From contig NW_024468535.1 in NCBI RefSeq assembly GCF_001632365.1, positions 1-64,000 on the forward strand: DNA of 64,000 bases, written 5' to 3'. Shown in pieces: positions 45,018-55,884 of the stretch. Under the pieces are notes generated by a model. It had not been told where the DNA came from. It ran no database searches and saw only the letters and a program-made list of their open reading frames with translations. Origin of the DNA: Laetiporus sulphureus 93-53 (lineage: Eukaryota; Basidiomycota; Agaricomycetes; Polyporales; Laetiporaceae). Position numbers and translations under genes: made by a program. Every line of letters begins with the position of its first letter. The stretch's first letter is position 1.

Positions 45018-45736
45018 GGGTGAAGAATGATACTGCGATCCTCCTTTATTCCCAAAGACGATATGATTGCTTGCGCTGTCATTCGTCTCTGCGCTTTGAC
45101 TAGATGTCGTAAACTCGCCGCGTTCCAGATAGCAAGACGTATTGTAGTGAACACCTGCATGTGTATTGTACGTTCCTTGTACGTTGCAATTTGAATAATC
45201 TGGATTGAAGCCTCGTCAGCAAAATCGTCGTCACGGGCCGAGACACAGGGCAAGCCAAACTCAGAGAGAAGATATCATCTCCACGTAGGAGACATAGTCT
45301 TCCGGAAGCGCCTAGCATTCAGGAGAACGCATAGCCTCCCGTCAGTACAAGGATGAAGGATTTCGTTTCATCGTCGGTGGATGGGTTGATGGATAAGAGC
45401 TCACCTGCTGCACGTGGCGACTTCGACTCCGCGTCTTCGTGAAGTAACGTATGCGCTCAGTGGTTAATAGTGATCAGTGTTGAAGAAAAGAAATTTGCCA
45501 GAAAAGTCTGCAAAATGTTCCTTAATGATAAGTTTCTGATTGGGTACTGCTCAAATGATAATTGTCCGTAGCATGAATAGCAAAGCTACAATCGATCTGC
45601 ATCGTGACAAGTGTACAAGCCCCTGAAAATCATAATTCGTGAGACCAACAATGTATCAACGGCATGAGGATATACACTGGTACCTGAGTCGTCAATGAAT
45701 ATTGCGTTATTAGTTCGTTTCGTGGCTTACGCGCTG
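45018..45736. other. Intergenic, nothing recognised
   Basis: Between two convergent genes, probably 3' untranslated sequence. Minus frames at 44927-45318 show no family. Confidence 0.4.
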
Positions 45737-46674
45737 CTACAAGAGCACCAGCGTGCCCGCTATCGTGCATACACCAAGGCAGGCTGTGGAGAAGATGCTC
45801 ACAGCGAGGGGCGTGTGCGCCCACGCATACGCCAAGATGCCAATCAGCCCGCAGACGAAACCAACCGCGGACATCCACACCGCAAGCGTGTGGCAGCGCT
45901 GGAGTAACATGATCGGCGGATCCAGAATCTGCTGGGCCAGCTGAGTCGGGGTCAGCGTGGGCGAAGGAACACGGATAGCGGGGAGTTTGCGGAAGCCGCG
46001 AAGTTGCAGGCATTGGACGTTGACGCGCTGGTAGATCGCGTCGCAGGGGTCCTGCGACACACTTGAAGCTCCCTCCTTCTTGAAGTCAGCTACGCCTGCA
46101 GAGGACGTCGACGGACGGTGCGCGTGCTCATTGGCAAGGGGGTCCCTTTCGACATCGCGAGCGATCGCCTTGTTAGAGGTCGTCCCGTGAACATATTTAG
46201 CCTCTTGCTCGTCCGCGTCCACCAGTTGGAGTCTCACGAGAATGAACGATGCGACGAAAGCGATGATCGCGGCGCAGATATGGAAGATGAGTGCTCCTGC
46301 GAAGGTTGCGGTCGTCAGCTTGTCCGTGGCGCTCCATGACGTCGAAGGGTCGCCAAGGTGCACCGCAGAGCTGGCGAGGGAGAAGAGGAGTGAGTCAATG
46401 GACGCAAAGAACGTCGCCTATAGCACGTCAGACACGGTGCGGGAAAGACGAGAGATCGCGTTGTAAGCTCACAATACCGCTCACGAGAGCCAATCTGTTC
46501 AGCCAGATCGTGATCACCTGCAGGATGGCCTGTCTCAACTCGCTGTCCTGGCTGGAGGCGACTGCAGAGGTATTAACATGCGAGACAATAGATTTATGAG
46601 CCCATCTGATACGCACACTGACGGAACGGCACCACCAAATCTGTGAGTAGATTTTTCTTCTCGCTGCTGCTCAT
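45737..46674 (-). CDS. Four-helix membrane protein of unknown function (paralogue 2)
   Basis: Exons 46674-46617, 46561-46473 and 46417-45737 join in phase, for 275 residues. N-terminus MSSSEKKNLLTDLVVPFRQ, then a helix ending in LALVSGIATFFASIDSLLFS, hydrophobic spans FAGALIFHICAAIIAFVASF, LAVWMSAVGFVCGLIGILAY and VSIFSTACLGVCTIAGTLVL. A polar loop of about 110 residues lies between the second and third. Order, ATFFA motif, CHTL(A/C)(V/M)W motif and intron position after the first helix match the protein at 38267-39311. No known family was recognised; transporter, channel or signalling roles are all open. Confidence 0.72.
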
Positions 46675-47363
46675 GGCGTCGCGCTAACGCAATATAGAGA
46701 AGAACGAGTGGTGGAGCACTATTCAGGTCGCAAGCCGAGGTATAAATGAACTCTGAGACAGTGCCTCGAGCCAGACATATCTAGGCAACTTGCGCGAGCT
46801 TCCATTTCTTTGGTGGGAACATTGACGCTCTGCAAGGCTCTGCAGCAGCATGAATGCCAGTGGTTGCCACCCACAAATCCAGTTATGTCTAAATTCCGGC
46901 ATGAGCTGTCCATGTTACCCAAGGCAGCTGAAGATCATGCAAGGAGCACAGCAGAGGGGCACTAGTACGTCCGTCGTCGTCGACGGCAGTCTGGGGGAAG
47001 CTCTGTCAGAGAGAGAGGCGAGTCGAAAGCGTCACTGATCACACTGTGCCACAAAACGTGACGCTGGCCATCACATATGGCCCGCCGCTGCCAGGCTATC
47101 CGCAAAGCTTACAGGTCCACTTAATTGTTCGCTCACGATGCAGGCAGCATATTTCAACAACAAGTTATAGATTCTCTACCAGTCATTTGGCAAAATCCGA
47201 CAAAATTGGAAGCTGAACAAGGATATGGATATGGATGTAGAGTGAGTCGCTTGCCAGATCGTGGTATAAATGGGTGGGGGCTTCCATTGTAGAGATGCAG
47301 ATGAGCCAGTGCCTCCGTTAGCGACCATAAGCTTGCGTAAGCCGTGATGAGCGGCCTTGGGTG
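46675..47363. other. Intergenic, nothing recognised apart from a TATA-like word
   Basis: AGGTATAAATG near 46738 lies about 65 bases upstream of the membrane-protein ATG. The rest has no recognised gene or repeat. Confidence 0.35.
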
Positions 47364-49318
47364 TTATACCATCGCATCAGCGGAAGCCAAGCCTGCATCG
47401 CCCGCTTTCTCTCGGAACTTCGCAACATCCTCCACGTCCTCGGGCCTGCCATGAGGTCGTGAGAACAATGTTGGACAGAAGAGAAATTGCCTGGTAGCAA
47501 ATGGTTGCATAACTTACTTGATTAGTCCTCTTGCGATCTGTTGCTGGGTAAGCTCCTGCAGATATGGAACCAGCTTCGGGGTATATTTCTCGGCCTTCTT
47601 GTACTGCGCGCGTTATGGTGAGACAAAAGCTACAATAGCACTTGCACGTCTGAACACACCTCCATTAGGCCATTGTCGGGTTCGTTGTGAATTTTGCTTA
47701 GCAAAGCTGGTACCAGAGGGCTGTCGGCTAGGTCGCCAATCTTTGTCAAAACGGGATGGCTTCCAGCATCGCAGATTGATCAGTGCTCGACCGCACAGAT
47801 GAAGGTCGATCTTTCGCTTACACGCCGAACATAATACCCCTTGTTCTAGGGAGCTTGCGGAACGTCTGATGGTCGATACGTAGGTATAAGTCCTTCGGAT
47901 GCATGTCTTCAGGCATCGACCCGGAGATGATATTATCTATTACATATCACCATTCACTGTGAGTTTACCGCTTTGTCGGCCTCAATTCAGGCATTTCAAT
48001 ACTCACGCCAGAACAACTCGCGATCGTCTACGATCATCCAGCTCGCGCGCTCAAACGGACGGTCAGGCGCAAAGCGCGTCATGGTGCGCTCGACACTCAT
48101 GAGGATCTTCTTGAACTGCGGGACGTCAGCATGCAGCTGGTGGATCGGCTGACCAATCTTCTCCGACAAAAGATAGGATCCTGCGACGGGAATTAGACCA
48201 TGGTTGCAAGTAGGACGTTGGTACTGGCAGATGAAGACACGCACCAGGGAAGACGATCAATCCACCGACGAGATACACCTTCCCATCCTCGCGCTCTCTC
48301 CCCATCAAGAAGTCATCCTGCACTAGTCTACGCTCATTAGCTCTCACATCTATGCCACTTCCGAGATCTCGGCCCGGAATCGGTGGACATACCTAGACAC
48401 AATCATCAACGCGTCAACGCCCTTGATATCCCTCACATCGGGAAAACGCTCTCCTGTCACCTTGTTGACGATGCCGATGGGATATGTTCGTTGGCTGCCT
48501 CCCTTCTCTCCTGCGCCTCTTTCAAGCCAAATTGCGTCAAAAAGCGTGGGGAATCGCTTCGGCAGGTAGTCCACGAGAGTCTCGAGCAGTTCGTTGCATG
48601 CAGCGTCGTTCTCGGGGAGAGAGTCTATAACCACTTTGCCTGCATGACATTGATTAGCACTGCAAGAGCAAGAACGTCGGAATACCGAAAGCAGTATGTC
48701 CAGTCCATACAACTTTCAAGATGCAAATCCCTTGAACAGACGTTCATTCAATGACACGAATCGGGCGATACTGACCTTGCTCCCTAATGACTCTTGCCTT
48801 CTCATCCAGATACCACTGGTAGTCCTTGTCGATCTCGATCCAATCGTTAATGTGCATTGGCTGATGCGCCATCGTCTCGAGAACCACAGAACCCATCAGT
48901 ATCCTTAGGGCTACGGGTGACAGCGCAGATCTGAATGATCGAACTTGCTACTTACCTGGAAATATGGATACCGCAGGACCTTGTTAACGTACACATAGTC
49001 CCGCACCGTCGCCTTGCTCAAGTCTAAGTCTAGCAGCGGATCAGGATCAGGAAGATATCCAGGTCCGGTCGCATCCCTTGAACCGCCCTCGGGCTTTCCA
49101 GGCCCGTAGCGCAAAGCCTTCGGGACATTCTTCCCCGAGCTGGCGACATGGGAGAGGGGTGGCGCTGCTGCGCCGCTGACAGATGCCGCCGAGGTTCGGG
49201 AGCGTCTTTTCAGCACTAGGTAGAGTACACCCCCATGGATCAGCAGCAGGCTGAGTCCGATGGCATCCTTCCAATCAAATGCGATTGTGAGCTGCTCATC
49301 CACAAATTGGAGTCCCAT
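47364..49318 (-). CDS. DUF3445 / haem-dependent oxidative N-demethylase-like protein with N-terminal membrane anchor
   Basis: Nine exons close in phase to about 449 residues. An N-terminal hydrophobic helix (AIGLSLLLIHGGVLYLVL, residues 20-37) followed by RRSR suggests a membrane anchor. The DUF3445 (HODM-like) domain then runs from YPYFQTMAHQPMHINDWIEI through LVQDDFLMGR, VYLVGGLIVFPGSYLLSEKI, PIHQLHADVPQF, MHPKDLYLRIDHQTFRKLPR and PYLQELTQQQI to the end. In the bacterial relative this fold binds haem and oxidatively demethylates dimethylamine. The fungal role is not known to me and the function here is inference from the family only. The exon after FGV starts at the AG preceding CCATCCC, which restores the family text VHPVL. 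Confidence 0.82.
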
Positions 49319-51856
49319 CTTTGCCTCAAGACGAAGCAGAAGTATTGCGTCAAGTTGGCAAAATACAGAGTGAACCAATGGAAAGTGCAGATCTCAAAGG
49401 ACGTCCACTACTGCCGCTTATGTTGAGCGAATGCTGCAGCCAGTGCAGGGAAGAGAGATAGCGACTCACTTCTCAGAAAGCTGGAGGCCTGATATACAGG
49501 GTAGTGCTTATCACTCCTCCACTGCGCGCGTGGAGGCCTTCTGTGACAAAGAAGGGAATGTCAATCTTGATAGAGCATGACAAAAGTCTATTCAGAACTA
49601 TGGAATGACTCGTGCCAGTGCTGATAGGGACGTCAACGCCCAAGAGAGGTGATTTGTCTCGCACAAGGAGCAGCCGAGATACGATAGCCACCAGAGCGCG
49701 GAAGCAAAGCAACAATTACGTTGGCAGAATATTGCAAACAGAACCTTCGTTGTTGATCTCGTATGGACGTAAAACATTTGAGCTGTTGAGGCGGCGGTTG
49801 TTGACCCATGTGAACTTTTGCCATTGGCCCTGGTCGGCTGCAACTCTTCCTATCACCTGGCAGTGGTGACGCACGAGCAATATTTAGTTCCGATGCACGC
49901 GCGCGCAAATTCCCATGCCTGAACGCAGATCTTCTCAGACGTTCACGTCCAAATTATTCAACTTCTTGCTCCGCGTGGACGTACATAACATTACCTCAAG
50001 TACTGCGATTTTCAGTTGAACATTGACAGACAACAGGATGATTGTGGTTTCATCGCAATCACATACGCGCTGGTGCTTGGAACTTGTGGAACTTGTAGAG
50101 GCCATCTTGAGCTCAATCATTAGGAAAACAATCCCTCCTTCTAGGGTGGCAAGCAGACATACCCAGACTCGCAAAGACGTGTCGCGGTCCGATCAGTGAC
50201 CAGTGAACTCTCACTCGACTTCTTATGGTACCGGATAGACTCTGTATTTCATCTTGTGTAGCGCATGATTCGGTTCGGGACCAAGACGCCAAGGATACTC
50301 TGGTCCGTCCCATGGCATTGCCACGTCTCGTTGATTCTCACCAGCTTTCCTCGTCCACATGTTCACGAGGCGGCCGTCCACTCAGGACCGGCTTCGATTC
50401 GACGTATATGCGAAATGCGTGCGCGTGTATTTCGAGCGCATCCTCGCTCCGACCGCGACTGCAAGTCCTACCGCAGACGAATGCTGTAACAGGCGCATCA
50501 TGCGCCTGGGTGTCGGCTGCTCTATGATAGAGCATACTGTCGCACCTGCACCGTGTTTGCGCAGCTTGTTTCCCAATTGACGTTTGTCGGGTCTGGATTC
50601 TGCGCCTGTCATCAGGCTCTGAGGGCGAAGTGGGTCGATGTCGCCATGTCGCCAGTTGGCTATCAAGAGCTGGTGAAGTTGCCATGACACCTTGTCCGAT
50701 GATGAACTCGATGTAGGCCGAGTTTGACCATACTTTGACCGTGTCCTCCTGAATGAACAAGTAAGTACCAGTTCTTCCCATGCTGAGTGAGTTACGAGTC
50801 AAATTCAGACCAGACCCGAAGTTGCACGAATCAATATCATTAGAACACAAAAGCACCACTGGTGAGTCACTATTCACATAGTCATTCAAAGTTTGCACAC
50901 GCAGATGTCGACATCTGCGTTTTCGTCGAGTCGTCAACACACACTGCATCGCATGACGTGGTACTGCGCCGTCAAATATCCCGGGAGACTTCAACGTTAT
51001 TCTGCTGATGAGCCTCGACTATTTCATGTCTTGGAGTACCCAATGACAACTAATGAAAATCGCCGGCCTCGAGGCAGGTCAATATCATCCAATCGACGGA
51101 ACTCGAAGTCCAGCGAGTTAGCACAACCCATTCCATACTTACATAGCATCGATGCGTGAGACATTTGGCATTCTGCAGGAAAAGGTCCCCGCTACCGTGG
51201 GGACTTGAGCTAAAACTGCGACTGCGGCGCAGTCATTGGCTGGAAAAATCGCATTTTATAAGCATCCAAACGAGCGACGAGAGAAACGACAGGACAGCAC
51301 AGAGGTGCAGAAGAACAGAGTCGAACATCATTCGGCTGAGGTATGCATGGGTCGAACCAGCGTATATCTATTCATGCGAGTCCATCAGTCGTCGATGTGC
51401 GTCAAAATCCCAAGCACGTACGTACGTATGTAGATGATACCGAATATGCGCTCTGTGACTATGAAAGTAATAAAAACTATAGTATAACAGAAGGGGGGGA
51501 TACGGTGAAGCAAGGCTGACAGACAAAAGGGCCAAGGCCCAAGAGGTACATGACAGAAGCAAACACATGGTATAGAGAATCAACGAGGGAGTGTGAACCA
51601 TGTTGCCTAGTGGTATGTGGGGTGCCATATCGTCAGTCAGCCAGAGCAACTAGCAGTTCGAAAGTCCATCCACCAACAGTCACCACGACCGCACCGAGCA
51701 GCAAGCAACCATCCCTCCTTGATTCCTTCGCCACTGGCACAAAAATCTGCAGACACAAATAGGGACACATAGGCCATCAACAGGATATACAAACAGGCAC
51801 CCGCACAAGAGCACGCGACGGGCACTTTTGACTGCCTGCCCACGAATATGAGCGCC
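49319..51856. other. Long intergenic region, no recognised gene
   Basis: 2.5 kb. The minus frame 50338-50994 (218 codons) overlaps several plus frames of similar quality and shows no domain, signal peptide or intron pattern. The right end should be the 3' flank of the cupredoxin-like gene. No repeats or RNA genes were recognised. Confidence 0.4.
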
Positions 51857-52704
51857 TTAGAGCGCAAGCGCGGCGAGCACCAACGGAATGACACTCAAGC
51901 CGCCAACGACGATGTTTCGATCGGCGGCAGAAGAGGAAGTCGTCGCGGTCGAGCTGGAGGACGAAGACGAGCCAGACCCAGACTTGGACCCAGAGCTGCC
52001 GCTCGACGCGCCGCCGGTTGAGGTGGCACTAGAGGACGCGCTGGAGGACGTCGCAGTGCCATTCAGACGCTTGGCATTGCGCTACAAGATGTATTGTCAG
52101 CCACCTTTCGGGCAGTGACGACGGAGCGATCAGCTTACGATGAAACCGAGCAGCGTCTGCGTCGAGCTGTCATTCGCGTTGATCACACCGACACCACCCT
52201 CGCCACACGTGTTGTAGTCGAAGAACCATATGCTGTCGTTGCTCGTGATGGGGACCGTCAGCTGCGTGATGGCCGTCTCGTTGCCTGCATCGCGGAAGCC
52301 CGAGTTGAAACCGTTGATCGTGGAGTTGACCTCGTTCGCCACAATGCAGGGCGAGGCGAACGTCGACTGAGTCGCTGTGTGGTTGCCGGTGGTGACTATG
52401 CAGCGGAGGGGAGATAGTGCGTCAGAATCGACCATTCCAGCCCTTCATTTTTGATGGTCGCCACATACAGTTAAAGACCACGGTATCACCAATGACAGCG
52501 TGCACTTCCCCAGGTTGGAACACCAGGCTGGCGTTAGTGGTGGTGTTGAGGCCAACTGTGATGTTCCACTGCGTTGCAGACACAACAGACGCGGCCAGCT
52601 AGAGTACGTCGCGCAAAGATAACCACCTTATCAGCGCCGCGCCCGTCGTCGCACTCGAAGACGAGAGAACTTACAGCAGAGACGGCGAGCGAGAGTGCGT
52701 ACAT
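51857..52704 (-). CDS. GPI-anchored cupredoxin-like secreted protein
   Basis: Exons 52704-52675, 52598-52469, 52395-52139 and 52081-51857 join in phase, for 213 residues. A signal peptide (MYALSLAVSALAASVVSA) precedes a cupredoxin-like domain: QWNITVGL, LVFQPGEVHAVIGDTVVFNF, TTGNHTATQSTFASPCI, SNDSIWFFDYNTCGEGGVGV. The histidine in GNHTATQS and the two cysteines fit the fungal extracellular plastocyanin-like family, though a full type-1 copper set (His-Cys-His-Met) is not evident. A serine/threonine-rich stem of about 45 residues and a hydrophobic tail (SVIPLVLAALAL) predict a GPI anchor, hence the cell surface or wall. Several N-glycosylation sequons (NIT, NHT, NST, NDS) are present. Confidence 0.84.
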
Positions 52705-55446
52705 CTTGTCAACGGAAAATTGCTTGACAAAGAGGGCGACGACGACGGCCTGAGCAAAGGGACGAGGTAGTGAGCGGATGGACCGAAAGGCAAGAGGGTA
52801 AAGAGGCGGACATTCAACTCGAGGCTATTGAGCATTGTGCCACGTGATCTAAGGATCAAACCCTGCGAGAAAATTGATCTGCCGGGTAATGCCAGGAACA
52901 TGGAAGGACAAAAATATCTCCGGGGACGCTGCTGATTGGCCAAAATATGTCACGTGATATACGACAACCTTAATGAGGCAACAGAGATACTTTAGGCTAA
53001 ACGATGAATGCCAGGGTTGCGGCTGAAGCGCGGCGCTACAAGACTACCGAGCTAAATATTGCCCGTGAAACGTCAACGCTATAAAGGGGCCGCAGACACG
53101 AGGACCACGCTGAATGCACACCAAGGATGCTTCGTTGCCCAGGGCCACGCTCATAGCACAGGATGTGCCAGAATGTACGCAAACATGACGATGATCTCGC
53201 TCCAGCTACAGTCTCACCAGCATTCAAGAAATAGTAGTGTGACGTCCAGCGACGTAGCCGTGTGGAAGCGGCAGGTTGTTCTCTCAGTGATGGGATCACG
53301 GGTGATGCCACGAGCGATCGAGATAGCGTGGACAGGAGGCGCCGAGACGGAACTGAGGCGTCTGCCATGCACTGAGCTAATAGACTGCGCATGAATTCTG
53401 AATTTGAAGATACGCTGCGGAAGCCAGCAGAGCAGGCCAGGACACCACCAACGAGCATCAGGTGCGAGCTCGCGCCGACGACTTGCCTAACGGCAGCCTT
53501 CTCGCGAGCGTGTGTGCGACTGTCTGATGCAGAGCGCGGAACCGAGCAACGATGTCTCACGAGACAGCCGTCGGTCCCGCTAGGCGCCAAGGCAAGCGGA
53601 ACCCTTCATAAGTACGGGCCCATGCGCAGAGCAGTTGTGAATGCTGGAGGGGGCGCAGTCGCCAACGATGGCTGCGGACAGAACGCATTGGTCACGAACC
53701 TGGGCCTTCTAGACGATCGTTGCAAGGACTTCGGTTCAATGCAGTACACCACGCAGCGCCACTGTCGTTGGACGCTGAACGCATGTCGCCCGGTGATCGT
53801 TGCATTCCCGCTCATCTATATGAGCGGAAACGTTATTAATAACGGCGAATGACTGTAGCCAAGTAAGCAGAGACGATACCACGCTGAACACCCGTTTCAA
53901 CAATCACAACTGCTGTGTCATGACAGCTGCACCGACTAGAACTGATCAGTACCGAGACGATACATGACACAAGACGACCCCAGCTCGCCCGAGAGGGCAG
54001 CCTTGACCACCCTGACGAAAAATGGTGGCCATGAGCAAGGTCAGGTTGCAAGGCGATATGAACAACAGGTGTTACACAGCCATGGCAGAATAAACAAGCA
54101 GTCTGTAGCACAATGTAGACAGTTATCTGAAAGCCAAGAGCAGTGCCCCAGTGCTTGAGCAGTCCAGTGTGAGAAAGAGGAGTCAAGCAATGTTGCGCGG
54201 GATGTTCGTCAGTCGACATAGACAATACGCAGTTGAACTTGACGAACCGCGCTCGGAGCATCGTTACGAGCATGCACACCGTTTGCGCTAGCTGTTGCCT
54301 AGTTACGCTAGTACGGTCGACGAGCTGTCGTCCATCCACGGCGATCAACATTTGGCCAAGGATGTAGCAAATGCATCCAGACCGTAGGACCGGGTCGCCA
54401 GACCAAGGTAGGTTGACAGGCGTGCACCTTGAACTCTGTCTTGCGGTATATGAGGCTAGGCTGTGCTGCGTTTGCTACTGCGGCGGCCATTGATCTGCGC
54501 ATTGTCGGCCCATGGAAAGCATGCGAGCACCGATACGACGAGGATACGCCGGCGGATTTCGATTGAATGAGCGTCAAGTTGTGTTCACATGGCCACTTCA
54601 CGAGTTGATGTCTGTCGTGCAGCATAAAGCAGTTCAGTGAGCAAATGAGTCAAAGACAGCGGATACTCACCACCGGGGAAATCAGAAAACCATACTGCTG
54701 GTCGAAAATGAGGTTGGTCAGGGAACGTCATCTTCGGCGAGTCACCCAGCAGCATCGTGTTGGATCTTCTCCCTGATCTAAGGAAACCCGGTCGTCACTG
54801 CTACTGGAAAAGTTGTACCTTACCAGACCAGGACTTCTGCTTCTACAACACGGAAGTAACCAAGTTGCAGCATTTCTTTTCTGCTTTCTGCTACGAGCCT
54901 GCGCCACAGCTTGCGCCATCGGCGCACGTGGCCCTGAACAAAGGTGAACCCATATGAGGAAACTGAGAAGGGTTCACGCTCTGCCTCGTGCCCGGGCAGA
55001 AAGGCAATTCTTGTAGTCGGCTGCATGTTCTCGACTTCGTCGTCCCAAATCGTGTGTGCCGTCGCAAGAGAATGCCCGCCAGGACGCCTACGACGCTGTG
55101 AATTTCTGCTTCCGATTACGATCGCAATTTCGTGCACACAAGCGCACTACTCAATTCGGAGCAGCTATTTCGTCGGCTAGCCTGGCGCTCCAGTAGGCGT
55201 TGTGGGCCATGCCCCAGTTTGTGCTCTGCTTTCAGAACAATGTGGGCACATCCTCCATGTGGTAGGTCGTATAAATCTCCGTCTTGTTCCCTCATCATGC
55301 CCTCCAGCTGACTTTCGAAGCTTGCAGCCGGGTCTTTCTCTGTCCCCCCTTCAAAGCATCGTCGATCGTCCAAGCTGTCATTTGGTGCCTAGCACATCCC
55401 AAATCGACCGCTGACACATACCCGCTCTCTTGGTCCCTGAGCCATA
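52705..55446. other. Long intergenic region, no recognised gene
   Basis: 2.7 kb. The minus frame 53036-53590 (184 codons) and plus frame 53391-53852 overlap, and neither shows a recognisable family. I therefore call no gene. A TATA-like word was not located near 55447. Confidence 0.4.
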
Positions 55447-55884
55447 ATGGTCGCCACTTTCATTTTAACACGTACCTTTGCCATCTCGGCGCTGTTCGTC
55501 GGTGGTGAGTACTTCGCGATCCACAGAACCGCACGCGATGCTAACGATGACATAGCTTTTGACCTTGTCCATGCCGCTCCTGTGTCGTATAGCCTTGATG
55601 CGAGAGCTGAGCCCAGCATCGAGGAGAGGAACTGTAGATTGCTTGGCTGTCTCTTCGCGAAACCTCACGAGGTATGTTCATCCTTTCTATTTCTTCCTTC
55701 GCAAGTCTCTCAATAGGTTGTCATTTCATAGGTTACCTCCGCCGCCTCCTTTTCCGAGGCTGCACCTCCTGATGAAGATACGGTCAAGCGCGAGCTTCAG
55801 CGCATGGGACTGCTGTCCGAGCCAATACCAGTCAATTCAGCCGTTGCTGAGCTTGCTGTTCGTATTATCCTATTCATTCTTTAG
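55447..55884 (+). CDS. Small secreted precursor 1 (NCRLLGCLFA family)
   Basis: Exons 55447-55504, 55556-55671 and 55732-55884 join in phase, for 108 residues. The first about 27 residues (FAISALFVGAFDLVHAA) look like a secretion signal. Then comes a short propeptide-like stretch (PVSYSLDARAEPSIEER) and NCRLLGCLFAKPHE, with two cysteines five residues apart. The tail is acidic and leucine-rich. A paralogue at 58467-59118 has the same 58-base first exon with phase-1 ending and the same EERNCR(L/I)LGCLFA core, so this block is conserved. A further coding-like stretch at 55910-56160 (ASDTESQQEQDATVLVD and onward) might be extra exons, but no clean donor joins it. Function is unknown. Confidence 0.6.

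Noticed and set aside
50338..50994. 218-codon open frame on the minus strand
   Set aside because: No domain, signal peptide or intron pattern, and plus-strand frames of equal quality overlap it.
53036..53852. Overlapping long frames on both strands (184 and 153 codons)
   Set aside because: Neither text is protein-like beyond chance and no family motif is visible, so no gene is called.
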